Assembly (NCBI RefSeq): GCF_900249755.1
Contig: NZ_LT976853.1
Span: forward strand, 3,368,060-3,432,059
Origin: Cupriavidus taiwanensis
GTDB lineage: Bacteria > Pseudomonadota > Gammaproteobacteria > Burkholderiales > Burkholderiaceae
DNA: 64,000 nt
Direction of reading: 5' to 3'
Each line of letters starts with the position of its first letter. The first letter of the stretch is position 1. The position numbers were made by a program, and so were the translations under genes. Below, one piece after another: positions 9,667 to 25,075 of the stretch. The notes under the pieces were generated by a model. It did no database searches. It was not told the DNA's origin and worked only from the letters and a program-made list of their open reading frames with translations.

Positions 9667-10758
9667 TCAAGGCTCCTGCGCGATCGGGACGTCCTTCAGG
9701 ATGACCTGCCACTGGATCGATTCCGAGCGGATCGCGGTGGCGAACGCCTCCGGCGAGTCGCGCAGCGGCGTCAGCCCGGCGGCCTGCAGGCGCGAGCGCA
9801 CCTCGCGCTCGGACATCACGCCATCCAGCTCGCCGGCCAGCCGCGCCACGATCGCACGCGGGGTCTTGGCCGGCGCCATCACGCCGAACCAGGCCGCGGC
9901 GGCGTAGCCATCCTGCCCCGATTCCTGCAGCGTCGGCACCAGCGGCGCCAGCGGCGAACGCGCCACGCCGGTCACGCCGACCAGCCGCAGCCCGCCGCTC
10001 TTGACCTGGCTCTGCACCGCGGCGAACGAACAGAAGCAGGCGCTGATGCGGCCGGCAAGCATCTCCTGCACCACGGCGGCCTCGCCCTTGGCGGTGACCA
10101 GCGGCACGCCGCCGCGCAGGCCGCGCACCGCGTATTCGGCGTACAGGTGCGAGGGGCTGCCGGGCTGGCCGTAGCCATAGCTGTAGGAACCCGGGCTCGA
10201 CCTGACCGCGGTCACCCATTGTTCCGGGGTGCGCATCGGCAGCCGGGCGTCGATGACCAGGAACAGCGGCGTGGTGGCGACGCGCGCCACCGGCGTGAAG
10301 TCGCGCACGACGTCGTACGGCACCGGCTCCAGCCCCGGCTGGATCAGCATGTTGGCCTGGTGGAACAACAGCGTATGGCCGTCGGAGCTGGCCTTGGCGA
10401 CGACATCGCCGGCGATGGTGCCGGCGCTGCCGGGACGGTTGTCGACCTCGACCGGCACACCCAGCCTGGCCGACAGGCGCTCGGCCAGCATCCGCGCCAC
10501 GGCGTCGGCGACGCCGCCGGCCGGGAACGGCACGATCAGCCGCATCGGGCGGTCGGGGAACGACATGCTGCGCGCCAGCGGCTGGGTGCCGGCATGCGCG
10601 GGCCTGGCCGGCACGGCAGACGCCAGCGTGGCACATCCCAGCGCGACCAGGCACAGCACGGGCGGCAGCCAGCGCCGGGCGGCGGCGGCCGCGGGCAGGC
10701 GCGGCGCGAACTTCGCTTTACCTCGCCAAAGCCGCGACAAATTGCGCACTTCGGACAT
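9667..10758 (-). CDS. Bug-family tripartite tricarboxylate transporter substrate-binding protein
   Basis: A 363-aa periplasmic binding protein of the Bug/TctC family, which is greatly expanded in Cupriavidus and Bordetella. Bug proteins bind carboxylates or amino acids for TctAB-type carriers or as sensors; the ligand cannot be read from sequence. A long basic N-region, hydrophobic core and signal peptidase site near AHA (~residue 56) are followed by the family start FPDRPMRLIVPFPAGG and the VDNRPGSAGTIAGD motif. The start at 10758 is supported by GGAGG seven bases upstream; the frame stays open 12 codons further. No tctA/tctB neighbours are present, so it is an orphan binding protein. Confidence 0.9.
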   Translation of the reverse strand: MSEVRNLSRLWRGKAKFAPRLPAAAAARRWLPPVLCLVALGCATLASAVPARPAHAGTQPLARSMSFPDRPMRLIVPFPAGGVADAVARMLAERLSARLGVPVEVDNRPGSAGTIAGDVVAKASSDGHTLLFHQANMLIQPGLEPVPYDVVRDFTPVARVATTPLFLVIDARLPMRTPEQWVTAVRSSPGSYSYGYGQPGSPSHLYAEYAVRGLRGGVPLVTAKGEAAVVQEMLAGRISACFCSFAAVQSQVKSGGLRLVGVTGVARSPLAPLVPTLQESGQDGYAAAAWFGVMAPAKTPRAIVARLAGELDGVMSEREVRSRLQAAGLTPLRDSPEAFATAIRSESIQWQVILKDVPIAQEP

Positions 10759-10965
10759 CGTTTTCCTCCGGTCCGTCTCCTGAGGAGGCGGCAAACTGGT
10801 TCTGGGGAAAAAGGATTGGCGAGGCAGTTTCCGTTAATTGTTTTAGAAAATTGTAAGGACAATGCCCGGGCCGCCACAGGCACGTAAACCATAGCCGGGA
10901 GAACCCTGAAAGCCTTGCTGCGCCTTGCCAAATGCGCCCTGAGCCGAGTGCCCGGAGCGCGCGGC

Positions 10966-10971
10966 TATAAT
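10966..10971 (+). promoter_or_regulatory. Possible -10 box for the GNAT gene
   Basis: TATAAT on the plus strand ends only six bases before the ATG of the acetyltransferase gene. If used, it would give a leaderless or nearly leaderless transcript. No matching -35 hexamer is evident. The 219-bp divergent spacer also holds an A+T-rich patch (about 10831–10860) that could serve the minus-strand Bug gene. Confidence 0.35.
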
Positions 10972-10977
10972 CCGCCG

Positions 10978-11517
10978 ATGACGAAATTCACCGTGCGGCC
11001 AATGGTCTCGTCCGACCTGCCGGCCGTGCTGGCCGTGCAGGCCAGCTGCTATACCGGGGGCCTGCTGGAAAGCCAGGCGGCGCTGGCCAGCCGGCTGGCG
11101 CTGTCGCCGGCCACCTGCTGGGTCGCGCACGATCCCGCGCAGCGCGGCACCCTCGCCGCCTACCTGTTCACCCACGCCTGGCCCGAACACAGCCTGCCGC
11201 CGCTGGATGGCGTGCTTGACGATGGCTGGCGCCGGCAAGCCGCCGCCGACACCCTGACCTGGTTCGTGCACGACATGGCCGTGGCCCCCGCCGGCCGCGG
11301 CGCCGGGCTGGCGCCGCGCCTGTACGCGGCGGCGCAGGCGGCTGCGCTTGACGCCGGGCTGCGGCGCTCGCGGCTGATCGCGGTGCAGTCTGCCGCGTCA
11401 TGGTGGCGCAGGCTTGGGTACGCGCCGGTGGCTGCCGGAACGGCGTCGCGGCATGCGGTCAAGCTGGGTGACTATGGAGTGGATGCGGTGTTGATGGAGC
11501 GGGTGTTGGCGGCTTGA
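10978..11517 (+). CDS. GNAT-family N-acetyltransferase
   Basis: A 179-aa acyl-CoA-dependent acetyltransferase of unknown substrate. The N-terminus MTKFTVRPMVSSDLPAVLAVQ is a typical GNAT β1–α1 start. The acetyl-CoA loop is represented by VHDMAVAPAGRGAGLAPRLY, followed by ALDAGLRRSRLIAVQSAASWWRRLGY, which matches GNAT motif B. The start at 10978 was chosen over an upstream in-frame codon at 10915 because the domain begins at once. It is transcribed divergently from the Bug gene and converges on gltD. Confidence 0.85.
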   Translation: MTKFTVRPMVSSDLPAVLAVQASCYTGGLLESQAALASRLALSPATCWVAHDPAQRGTLAAYLFTHAWPEHSLPPLDGVLDDGWRRQAAADTLTWFVHDMAVAPAGRGAGLAPRLYAAAQAAALDAGLRRSRLIAVQSAASWWRRLGYAPVAAGTASRHAVKLGDYGVDAVLMERVLAA

Positions 11518-11543
11518 GGGCCGGGCATCGGCCTTAATGAAAA

Positions 11544-11570
11544 AGCCCGCCGGTTTGGGGCGGGCGGGCT
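11544..11570 (-). terminator. Intrinsic terminator facing the gltBD operon
   Basis: An 8-bp G+C stem (AGCCCGCC with GGCGGGCT) is followed on the minus strand by TTTTTCATT, giving a good intrinsic terminator for transcripts coming from gltD. On the plus strand, in GNAT orientation, no U-run follows. Confidence 0.65.
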
Positions 11571-11598
11571 CAGAGTGCGTTTGCGATCCCGTTTGGGT

Positions 11599-11724
11599 GC
11601 TCCCTCTCCCGCTTGCGGGAGAGGGTCGGGGTGAGGGCCAGGCCTGTCAACGAAGTCCGCGCCGGTCGTCTGCCGGCGCCTGCCCTCACCCCCTGCCCCT
11701 CTCCCGCGAGCGGGAGAGGGGAGC
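11599..11724. repeat. REP-like inverted pair (BIME-like) between the GNAT gene and gltD
   Basis: Two similar units lie head to head. Unit A has a perfect 11-bp hairpin (CCCTCTCCCGC with GCGGGAGAGGG) followed by GGGGTGAGGGC. Unit B has GCCCTCACCCC followed by a perfect 12-bp hairpin (CCCCTCTCCCGC with GCGGGAGAGGGG). The arrangement resembles paired REP elements (BIMEs). Repeats with this CCCTCTCCCGC core are, from general knowledge, widespread in intergenic regions of betaproteobacteria and Xanthomonas. It lies just downstream of gltD, so it could also affect mRNA 3' ends. Confidence 0.75.
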
Positions 11725-11755
11725 AAAGCCGCAGCGGATGACGCTTGTCAGCAAA

Positions 11756-13219
<1,464 letters not shown>

Positions 13220-13340
13220 GTTGCGTCCTTGGTCATGCTGCGCGGGACCGGCGGCGTCGCCGGCCCTGCGGTGGGGTCAGTATCTTGTCGGGGCCGCGGC
13301 GGCTTGCCGCGGCCCCTCTGCGTGGTTGCGTCGCGCTCGC

Positions 13341-18146
<4,806 letters not shown>

Positions 18147-18321
18147 GGGCTGAATTCCGGTGAAGGCTGCGCGAACGACTGGGCGTACCGGAACGGGGAC
18201 CGCGCGCTTTCTATATATCCAGCCGGCCGAGGTCGGCGGAGAAATTCGGGGACGAAGCTGTCTGCGGGCCGCAGCGGCGTACACGAGCGTGACGCGCCGC
18301 ACAATGACTGTGGGTGGAGCA

Positions 18322-18350
18322 ACTATATGGGAATCGCCTGCGCCTCGCAA
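18322..18350 (-). promoter_or_regulatory. sigma70 promoter for gltBD
   Basis: On the minus strand TTGCGA, a 17-bp spacer and TATAGT form a good sigma70-type promoter about 175 bp upstream of the gltB start. The -35 directly abuts an A7 tract and the edge of the RAYT unit, so that insertion ends exactly at the promoter. A second weak TATATA lies near 18210. Confidence 0.7.
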
Positions 18351-18356
18351 AAAAAT

Positions 18357-19204
18357 TAAACGGGGTCAGAACACATTAATTGACGCACCGTTTCGGTGAA
18401 TCGATTAAATGGGGACACATATATTTTATGGCGCTTCAAGCTCATCTGCGACCTTGGTTTGCACCTTCTTGGGGCGTCCTTTCGGCAACGGTTGCACGCG
18501 CCGGGTGGCATGTCTCTCCAGCTGCGCCAGGAACGCGTCGTCTCCCAGCGGCCAGCCGCTATGCGCATGGGCGCGCAAGGTGTCCAGGGTCCTGCCGGAC
18601 AGGCCTTCGGCGCTGAGCATGCGGTAGTTCGACTGCCGCTCGAACGGGGTATTGCCCAGTTCCCAGTAGGCGGCGTGGTCGCTGACAAACGGGCTGGCCT
18701 CGATGCCGGCATGATGGCGGTAGCTGCTCCAGCGGTCGCTCTCCGGGGTGTTGACCTCCCCGGCACGGACCGCGTTGCCCTCGACGTAGAGCATGGCCGG
18801 CAGCATCCATTGCGCCGGATCAAACACCGCGGAGCGGAAGCGCCCTTCCCACAGCGTGCCGGTGCGGCCCGCGACGCGGTTGAAGTAGCGCGCGTAGCGG
18901 CGGCCGACGGCCTGCATGGTCAGGCTAAGCGCGTCCTCACTTTTCGGAGTGGCCACGAGATGCACGTGGTTGGGCCGCAGCGCGTAGGCGTGGACGGCCA
19001 GGTCGTGCTCGCGCGCGGCCATGCGCAGGCAATCGAGGTAATGCAGGTAGTCGTCAGGGCCCAGGAACACGGGCTGGCGGTTGTTGCCGCGCTGCAACAC
19101 CAGCGCGGGCAATCCGGTGGGAGAAAAACGGGGAAGACGGGCCATGGCAGGTCATGCGGGCTGGGATGCCCGCATCATAGCCTGATCCGTCCCTATTTTT
19201 CAGT
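18357..19204 (-). mobile_element. RAYT (IS200/IS605-like) single-gene unit with inverted G-rich boxes
   Basis: The unit fills the space between the dgt stop codon and the gltB promoter. The right edge, read on the minus strand, starts AAAAATAGGGACGGAT. The left side, read on the plus strand, has TTAAATGGGGACACAT (18405–18420) and, further out, TTAAACGGGGTCAGAAC (18357–18373). The 14-base cores match at 11 positions (right against inner left), so they form imperfect inverted terminal boxes. Between the two left boxes is a 5-bp hairpin, CACCG-TTT-CGGTG. Just upstream of the transposase gene is an 8-bp hairpin at 19154–19175. The exact mobile boundaries are inferred. Confidence 0.6.
18426..19145 (-). 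CDS. REP-associated tyrosine transposase (RAYT, Y1_Tnp domain)
   Basis: A 239-aa Y1-type single-strand transposase of the IS200-like/RAYT class. The HUH metal motif appears as RPNHVHLVATP and the catalytic tyrosine lies in the RRYARYFN helix. Family sequences PALVLQRGNNRQPVF near the start and GRTGTLWEGRFRS in the middle are typical. A long C-terminal arm (residues ~150–239) ends in a basic patch, RPKKVQTK. RAYTs are usually single-copy, vertically inherited domesticated transposases that act on REP sequences; a REP-like pair lies about 7 kb away at 11599–11724. The gene looks intact. Confidence 0.9.
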   Translation of the reverse strand: MARLPRFSPTGLPALVLQRGNNRQPVFLGPDDYLHYLDCLRMAAREHDLAVHAYALRPNHVHLVATPKSEDALSLTMQAVGRRYARYFNRVAGRTGTLWEGRFRSAVFDPAQWMLPAMLYVEGNAVRAGEVNTPESDRWSSYRHHAGIEASPFVSDHAAYWELGNTPFERQSNYRMLSAEGLSGRTLDTLRAHAHSGWPLGDDAFLAQLERHATRRVQPLPKGRPKKVQTKVADELEAP

Positions 19205-20342
19205 TGGCATTCCCCTCGCTGACCGCGAAGATGCGGCGATGCTCGCGGATGGCGTAGCGGTCTGTCATGCCGGCAATGTAATGGGCGATCAGCCGTGACT
19301 GGTCGCCGCCGTGGCCGGCCTGATACTGCGGCGGCAGCAGGCGCGAATCGGACATGAAGGCCTGGAACAGGTCGCCGACGATGCGCTGGGCCTTGGCCGA
19401 CATCCGCATCACCAGGTAATGTCGGTACAGGTGGCGGAACAGGAAGCGCTTGAGCGCGGCGGCTTCCTCGTGGATCTGCGGGCTGAAGCCGACCAGCGGG
19501 CCGGCGGCGCGCACCGCGTCGATATTGCGCGGGTTGGCGTCGGCGATATTGCGGCTGGTGGTTTCGATCAGGTCGACGATCAGCGTGTTGATCATGCGCC
19601 GGACCGTCTCGTTGATGGCGCGGCGGCCGTTGATGCCGGGGAAGGCGTCGGCCACCTCGGCCCGGTGGCGCGCCCACATCGGCACTTCGTCGAGCTGCTC
19701 CAGCGTCAGCAGGCCGGAGCGCAGCCCGTCGTCGATATCGTGGTTGTTGTACGCGATCTCGTCGGCAAGGTTGGCCAGCTGCGCCTCCAGCGACGGTTGC
19801 GTGCCTTCCAGGAAGCGCCGTCCCAGCTCGCCCAGCGCCGAGGCATTGACGCGCGAGCAATGCTTGAGGATGCCCTCGCGCGTCTCGAAGGTCAGGTTCA
19901 GCCCGTTGAAGCCGCCGTAGCGCTCTTCCAGCTCGTCCACCACCAGCAGGCTCTGCAGGTTGTGCTCGAAGCCGCCGTGGTTTTTCATGCACTGGTTCAG
20001 CGCGTCCTGCCCGGCATGGCCGAACGGCGTGTGGCCCAGGTCGTGCGCCAGCGAGATTGCCTCGACCAGGTCTTCATTGAGCCGCAGGTTGCGCGCGATC
20101 GAGCGGGCGATCTGCGCCACCTCCAGGCTGTGGGTCAGCCGCGTGCGGAACAGGTCGCCCTCGTGGTTGACGAAGACCTGAGTCTTGTACTCGAGCCGCC
20201 GGAACGCCGTGCTGTGGATCACGCGGTCGCGGTCGCGCTGGAATTCGCTGCGCGACAGCGACGCGGGTTCGGCGTGCACCCGCCCGCGCGTCTGCGCGGA
20301 GCGGGCGGCGTACGGGGCGAGGTGGCTTTCAAAGTCGGTCAT
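19200..20342 (-). CDS. dgt: Deoxyguanosinetriphosphate triphosphohydrolase-like protein
   Basis: A 380-aa HD-domain dNTP triphosphohydrolase, which splits dNTPs (dGTP in E. coli) into nucleoside and tripolyphosphate. The metal motif is seen as [19 protein letters not shown] followed by [16 protein letters not shown], and [15 protein letters not shown] supplies later ligands. It lies downstream of aroB by 48 bp, an arrangement common in betaproteobacteria. Its stop codon directly abuts the RAYT unit. At 380 aa it is the short, dgt-like form rather than the 505-aa E. coli type, so the substrate may differ. Confidence 0.9.
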   Translation of the reverse strand: MTDFESHLAPYAARSAQTRGRVHAEPASLSRSEFQRDRDRVIHSTAFRRLEYKTQVFVNHEGDLFRTRLTHSLEVAQIARSIARNLRLNEDLVEAISLAHDLGHTPFGHAGQDALNQCMKNHGGFEHNLQSLLVVDELEERYGGFNGLNLTFETREGILKHCSRVNASALGELGRRFLEGTQPSLEAQLANLADEIAYNNHDIDDGLRSGLLTLEQLDEVPMWARHRAEVADAFPGINGRRAINETVRRMINTLIVDLIETTSRNIADANPRNIDAVRAAGPLVGFSPQIHEEAAALKRFLFRHLYRHYLVMRMSAKAQRIVGDLFQAFMSDSRLLPPQYQAGHGGDQSRLIAHYIAGMTDRYAIREHRRIFAVSEGNAN

Positions 20343-20390
20343 GCAGCGCGTCCGGTGGCTGGGTCGGGGTGGCGAGGCATAACCGATCGG

Positions 20391-21497
20391 TCAGGCGACC
20401 GGTGCCTCGGTGGGAGGTTTCAGGACGGCGTGCGCCAGCGTTGCGCGCAGATCCGCGTCCGGCACGCTGGTGATGAACGCCTCGCCGAGCTTTTTCAGCA
20501 GGATGAACTTGATGCTGCCGGCCTCGGCCTTCTTGTCGACCTTCATCAGTTCGATATAGCGCTCGGCGCCCAGTTCCGGCGCCACCACCGGCAGCATCGC
20601 CGCCTGCGTGAGCGTGCGCACGCGCGCCAGCGTCTCGATATCGATAAAGCCCAGCCGGTGCGACAGGTCGGCGGCCATCACCATGCCGCAGCCGACGGCT
20701 TCGCCGTGCAGCCAGGCGCCGTAGCCCATGCCAGCCTCGATCGCATGGCCAAAGGTATGGCCGAAATTGAGGATGGCGCGCAGCCCGCCCTCGCGTTCGT
20801 CCTGCGCCACCACGCCGGCCTTGATTTCGCACGAGCGCTGCACCGCCACGGCCATCAGTTCGGGGTCGCAGTCGTTCAGCGCCTTGATGTTGCGCTCGAT
20901 CCAGCCGAAGTACTCGGCATCGGCGATGGCGCCGTGCTTGATGACCTCGGCCATGCCGGCGGCCAGTTCGCGCGGCGGCAGCGTGCGCAGCGTGTCGATA
21001 TCGGCGATCACCGCGTTGGGCTGGTGGAACGCACCGATCATGTTCTTGCCGAGCGGGTGGTTGATGCCGGTCTTGCCGCCCACCGATGAATCGACCTGCG
21101 CCAACAGCGTGGTCGGCATCTGGATGAACGGGACGCCGCGCATATAGCACGCGGCGGCAAACCCGGTCATGTCGCCGACCACGCCGCCGCCCAGCGCCAC
21201 CAGCGTGGTCTTGCGGTCGGCGCCGGCCTGCAGCAGCGCGTCGAAGATCCGGTTCAGCGTTTCCCAGTGCTTGAAGGACTCGCCGTCGGGCAGCGTGACG
21301 GTGCGCACGGTCTTGCCCAGCGCGGTGAGCGTGGCCGCGACGCGCGCCGCATAGAGCGGCCCGACGGTTTCATTGGTGACGATGACGGCGTGCTGGCCGC
21401 GCACGTGCGGGCGCAGCAGCTCGGCGTTGTCGAGCAGGCCGGTGCCGATGTGGATGGGGTAGCTGCGCTCGCCCAGGTCGACTTCAAGGGTAATCAT
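20391..21497 (-). CDS. aroB: 3-dehydroquinate synthase
   Basis: AroB converts DAHP to 3-dehydroquinate, the second step of the shikimate pathway, using NAD+ and a divalent metal. The 368-aa length is normal. The hallmark segment [19 protein letters not shown] is followed by [19 protein letters not shown]; metal ligands appear in [12 protein letters not shown] and the GHTFGHAIE region. It overlaps aroK by 4 bp (ATGA), so aroK and aroB are co-translated, with dgt following. Confidence 0.97.
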   Translation of the reverse strand: MITLEVDLGERSYPIHIGTGLLDNAELLRPHVRGQHAVIVTNETVGPLYAARVAATLTALGKTVRTVTLPDGESFKHWETLNRIFDALLQAGADRKTTLVALGGGVVGDMTGFAAACYMRGVPFIQMPTTLLAQVDSSVGGKTGINHPLGKNMIGAFHQPNAVIADIDTLRTLPPRELAAGMAEVIKHGAIADAEYFGWIERNIKALNDCDPELMAVAVQRSCEIKAGVVAQDEREGGLRAILNFGHTFGHAIEAGMGYGAWLHGEAVGCGMVMAADLSHRLGFIDIETLARVRTLTQAAMLPVVAPELGAERYIELMKVDKKAEAGSIKFILLKKLGEAFITSVPDADLRATLAHAVLKPPTEAPVA

Positions 21498-22231
21498 GGA
21501 TTGGGGTCCTGCGCCGGGGGTTCGGCATCGTCCGCGGGCGGGGACGCCGGCTGCGGGGGATCGATCCGGAAACCGGCCATTTCAAGTTGCATCAACACCA
21601 TATTAGCAAGCTGCGCCACCGAGGGCTTGCCGGTTTCGATGATGAAGTCGGCGACTTCGCGGTATAGCGGGTCGCGCTCGGCGTACAGCGCCTCGAGCTT
21701 GCCCTTGGGGTCCTCGGTCTGCAGCAGCGGGCGGTTGCGGTCGTGCCGAGTGCGCAGCCACAGGTCGTGCGGGCTGGCGCGCAGGTACACCACCGTGCCG
21801 CGGGCCTTCAGCACCGCGCGGTTCTCGGCGCGCAGCACGGCGCCGCCGCCGGTGGCCAGCACGATGCCCTGGCGCTGCGCCAGTTCGCGGATCATCGCGG
21901 CCTCGCGGTCGCGGAAGCCGGCCTCGCCCTCGAGTTCGAAGATCACCGGGATGCGCACGCCGCAGTGCGCCTCGAGCTCATGGTCGGAATCGAAAAACGG
22001 ATAGTGCAGGCGCCGTGCCACCGTGCGGCCCACGGTGGTCTTGCCGGCGCCCATCAGGCCGACGAAAAAGAGGTTGGGTCGATCGGATTCCGGTCGCTCG
22101 GAGTCGGATCGATCGGCATCGCGCCGATCCTGGGCCTGGCGCTGTGCCGCCGGGCCGGTCGCTGGGGCTGTCACGGGACTGTGGTTCGGGAGCGCGGCAT
22201 GCGGGCCGTCCTCCCCGGTTGGGAACTGCAT
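21494..22231 (-). CDS. aroK: Shikimate kinase with N-terminal extension
   Basis: Shikimate kinase phosphorylates shikimate in aromatic amino acid synthesis. Walker A is GLMGAGKT (residues 58–65), followed by the shikimate-binding [12 protein letters not shown] segment, [13 protein letters not shown] and the lid region [23 protein letters not shown]. The chosen start, [11 protein letters not shown] at 22231, gives 245 aa, with ~50 disordered charged residues (Asp/Arg/Ser repeats) before the kinase core, longer than the ~175-aa E. coli enzyme. An adjacent in-frame ATG at 22234 is equivalent. The frame is open to 22393, but that would cross the pilQ terminator. Confidence 0.92.
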   Translation of the reverse strand: MQFPTGEDGPHAALPNHSPVTAPATGPAAQRQAQDRRDADRSDSERPESDRPNLFFVGLMGAGKTTVGRTVARRLHYPFFDSDHELEAHCGVRIPVIFELEGEAGFRDREAAMIRELAQRQGIVLATGGGAVLRAENRAVLKARGTVVYLRASPHDLWLRTRHDRNRPLLQTEDPKGKLEALYAERDPLYREVADFIIETGKPSVAQLANMVLMQLEMAGFRIDPPQPASPPADDAEPPAQDPNP

Positions 22232-22334
22232 CATCTTCTTATGTTGTGGCGCGGCCGGCAAGTGGCGAATGCGGCATGGCCCACACGGCTGGCCCGCCCC
22301 GGGGCCGTCTCCGCCCCCCGCGGCGCGCAAAAAA

Positions 22335-22358
22335 AGGCCGCATCCCTCGATGCGGCCT
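22335..22358 (-). terminator. Intrinsic terminator after pilQ
   Basis: A perfect 10-bp stem (AGGCCGCATC with GATGCGGCCT) and 4-base loop is followed on the minus strand by a run of T residues. It ends the pilMNOPQ transcript 40 bp after the pilQ stop and separates it from aroK. Confidence 0.9.
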
Positions 22359-22397
22359 GCCAGTCTACTGTATCCGGCGCCTCCGGACGCCATGTCC

Positions 22398-24530
22398 CTA
22401 CCTGAGCGACACGCTCTCGTTCAGGATGCGCGGGGTCAAAAACACCAGCAGCTCGGTCCGGTTGCGCACCTTGGCGTTGTTCTTGAACAGGTAGCCGAGC
22501 ACCGGGATATCGCCCAGCAGCGGCACCTTGTCGACATCGGTGGACTCGGTCTGGGTGTAGATGCCGCCGATCACGACGGTGCCGCCGTTCTCGACCAGCA
22601 CCTGGGTCTGCACGTGCTTGGTGTCGATGGCAAAGCCGGAGGTGGTCTGGATGCCCACGCTGTCCTTGTTCACGTCGACGTCCAGCAGCACGTTGCCTTC
22701 GGGCGTGATCTGCGGCGTCACCTCCAGCTTCAGGTTGGCCTTGCGGAACTGCACCGAGGTGGCGCCGCTGGACGTGGCCGCCTGGTAAGGCAGCTCGGTG
22801 CCCTGCTCGATCAGCGCCTTGATGTTGTTGGCCGTGACCACGCGCGGGCTGGAGATGATCTTGCCCTTGCCGTCCGCCTCCAGCGCCGACAGCTCCAGCG
22901 CCAGGAAACGCGTGGCGGCGCTGTTGAACAGGCTCACCGCGATATTGGCGGGGTTGGTGCCGTTGATGGAACCGGCCGGCAGGCTCAGGAACGGGCCGTT
23001 GTCGGAGGTGGCGCCCGGCAGCACGTTGTTGTAGGTGTTGCCGACGCGGGCATTGTTGTACTGCCCGGCGAAGCCCAGCTTCACGCCCAGGTTGCGGCTG
23101 AAGGTATCGGTGGCCTCGACGATGCGCGCCTCGATGATGACCTGGCGCACCGGGATGTCGATCTTGCCGATGAAGCTCTGCACCTCTTCCAGCTTGGAGG
23201 CGATATCCGACACAAAGAGCTGGTTGGTGCGCGCATCCGCCGTCAGCGACCCGCGCTTGGACAGCATGCGCGTGCTGGCGCCCGCCGCGCCCGCGGCACC
23301 GATGGGGGCGGCCGCGCCGCCGCCGGCGCCCATGCCCAGCAGCATCCTGCGCACGTCCTCGGCGCGCTGGTAGTTGAGCTGGAACACCTGGCTGCGGATC
23401 GGCTCGAGGTCGTTGATCTGCTGCTGCGACTCGAGCTCGAGCTTTTCCTTGGTCTGCAGTTCGGCCTTGGGCGCCACCCACAGCACATTGCCGTTGCGGC
23501 GCGAGGCCAGCCCCTTCGCATCCATCACGATCTGCAGCGCCTGGTCCCACGGCACGTCCTTGAGCCGCAGCGTCAGGTTGCCCTGCACGCTTTCGCTGGT
23601 GATGATGTTCAGGTTGGTGAAGTCGGCGAACACCTGCAGCAGCGAGCGGATGTCGATGTTCTGGAAGTTCAGCGACAGGCGCTCGCCGCGGTAGCCGGGG
23701 CCGCTGATCAGCTTGGTCGGGTCTTCCTTGACCGGCCTGACCTCGACCACGAACTGGGTATCGGTCTGGTACGAGCTGTATTCCCAGTTGCCGCGCGGTT
23801 CGATGGTCAGGCGCGCGTTGCCGTTGGCATCGGAAGCGCGCATGCCCTGCACCGGCGAGCCATAGTCGCTGACGTCGAAGTGCCGCCGCAGGTTTTCCGG
23901 CAGCGTGGTGCCGAGAAAATCGACCACCACGTTCTTGCCCTGTTGCGCAATATTGATGCCCGAGTCGCGCGAGGACAGGTCCACCACCACGCGCCCCGCG
24001 CCGTCGGCGCCGCGGCGGAAGTCGATATTGCGCACCGACGGCCGCCCTGCCGCGCCCGGCGAGGTGGCGGCCGGCGCAAACGTCGGCGCAGCGCTCTTGG
24101 CCGCCGGCGCGACGTTATCCAGGGACACCACGAAGACATTGCCGCGCTGGTCGGTGCGATAGGTGGCGTTGCGCGCAAGGTCAAGGATCACGCGCGTACG
24201 GTCGCCGATCTGCATCACGTTGGCGGCCTTGACCAGCTTGCCGCCGTATTCATACTGCGCGCGCCGCTCGGCAAAGCCGGTATCGAAGAAATCGATCGCG
24301 AGCCGTGCCGGGTTCTGCGTGGTGAAGTCCGCCGGCTTCTGCGCCAGCGGCCGTTCCAGCTCGACCACCAGCACGGTCTGCTCGCCGGTCGTGCTGACGT
24401 CCACCGACTTGATCCGGTTGCCTTGTGCCAGCGCGGCCTGCGCAGCCATGCCAAGCCACAGCGCCAGCGCCATTGCCGCCGTCGTCCTCGCGGCGCCCGC
24501 GAGCGCCCGATACCAGCGCGCGGGGGTCAT
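22398..24530 (-). CDS. pilQ: Type IV pilus secretin PilQ
   Basis: PilQ is the outer-membrane multimeric channel through which type IV pili extend. The 710-aa precursor has a signal peptide ending near ALAQ (~residue 34), then one or more AMIN domains (~40–250), an STN/secretin N-domain starting near [24 protein letters not shown], and the C-terminal secretin β-barrel with [10 protein letters not shown] and the [15 protein letters not shown] signature. A Gly/Ala-rich insert with [18 protein letters not shown] lies in the middle. The start at 24530 is fixed by a 4-bp overlap with the pilP stop; the frame continues 14 codons further. Confidence 0.97.
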   Translation of the reverse strand: MTPARWYRALAGAARTTAAMALALWLGMAAQAALAQGNRIKSVDVSTTGEQTVLVVELERPLAQKPADFTTQNPARLAIDFFDTGFAERRAQYEYGGKLVKAANVMQIGDRTRVILDLARNATYRTDQRGNVFVVSLDNVAPAAKSAAPTFAPAATSPGAAGRPSVRNIDFRRGADGAGRVVVDLSSRDSGINIAQQGKNVVVDFLGTTLPENLRRHFDVSDYGSPVQGMRASDANGNARLTIEPRGNWEYSSYQTDTQFVVEVRPVKEDPTKLISGPGYRGERLSLNFQNIDIRSLLQVFADFTNLNIITSESVQGNLTLRLKDVPWDQALQIVMDAKGLASRRNGNVLWVAPKAELQTKEKLELESQQQINDLEPIRSQVFQLNYQRAEDVRRMLLGMGAGGGAAAPIGAAGAAGASTRMLSKRGSLTADARTNQLFVSDIASKLEEVQSFIGKIDIPVRQVIIEARIVEATDTFSRNLGVKLGFAGQYNNARVGNTYNNVLPGATSDNGPFLSLPAGSINGTNPANIAVSLFNSAATRFLALELSALEADGKGKIISSPRVVTANNIKALIEQGTELPYQAATSSGATSVQFRKANLKLEVTPQITPEGNVLLDVDVNKDSVGIQTTSGFAIDTKHVQTQVLVENGGTVVIGGIYTQTESTDVDKVPLLGDIPVLGYLFKNNAKVRNRTELLVFLTPRILNESVSLR

Positions 24531-25075
24531 GCCGCCGCGTCCAGCTTCAGGCTGGTCATTTTCTCTTTCCACTCGGATACCCCCTCCCGGACCAATTCGC
24601 GCAGCACGATCTCCTGATCGGTGATGCGGACCACCCGGCCATAGCTCTGGCCGAGATACTGACCCACCTTCACATGGTGGATCTTGTTATCAACACGGAC
24701 GATGCCGAAGGTTTCCCCATGCTTCTTCATCATCCCGAGCATCTTGAAGTTCTCGAGCGGATAGTCCTCGAGCGGCTCGCGGCGCCGGCCGGCTTCGGGC
24801 GAATCGGCCAGCGTCTTGTTCAGTTCGCCGATCTTGGCCTGCGCGAACGGTTCGGGCGCGCTGGCCGCGGCGTATTCGCGCGGCACGTAGGGCCGGGCGT
24901 CGGGCACGGGCTCGGGCGGCCTGGCGCGGGCGCTGCGGGTGGCATCCATCCACTGGCGCAGCGCGTCTTCATCGCTGGCGCCGCAGGCGCCCAGCAAACC
25001 GAGCGCCAGCGCCGCCGCGAGCGCGCGCCGCGATGCGGTCCATGCCAGGGCGCGGGTCCGGACGATGCGGCTCAT
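24527..25075 (-). CDS. pilP: Type IV pilus assembly lipoprotein PilP
   Basis: A 182-aa inner-membrane lipoprotein that links the PilMNO platform to the PilQ secretin. The signal peptide ends in lipobox LGAC with Cys31. A Pro-rich linker precedes the C-terminal β-domain (residues ~95–170, LENFKMLGMMKKHGETFGIVRVD and onward). It overlaps both neighbours by 4 bp, so translation of the three genes is coupled. Confidence 0.93.
   Translation of the reverse strand: MSRIVRTRALAWTASRRALAAALALGLLGACGASDEDALRQWMDATRSARARPPEPVPDARPYVPREYAAASAPEPFAQAKIGELNKTLADSPEAGRRREPLEDYPLENFKMLGMMKKHGETFGIVRVDNKIHHVKVGQYLGQSYGRVVRITDQEIVLRELVREGVSEWKEKMTSLKLDAAA

Noticed and set aside
11599..11724. CRISPR-like repeats
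   Set aside because: Only two inverted units with internal hairpins and no spacers; they fit REP/BIME elements.
18147..18350. Extension of gltB to 18350
   Set aside because: It would place the start codon upstream of the -10 box; the added residues are basic low-complexity.
18426..19145. Recently acquired active insertion sequence
   Set aside because: It is a single gene with no target duplication that I can see; RAYTs are usually stable chromosomal genes.
22232..22393. N-terminal extension of aroK to 22393
   Set aside because: It would translate through the intrinsic terminator of the pil operon and has no kinase-like sequence.
22023..24617. An 864-codon plus-strand open frame opposite pilQ
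   Set aside because: Low-complexity composition and full overlap with pilQ mark it as a GC-frame shadow.
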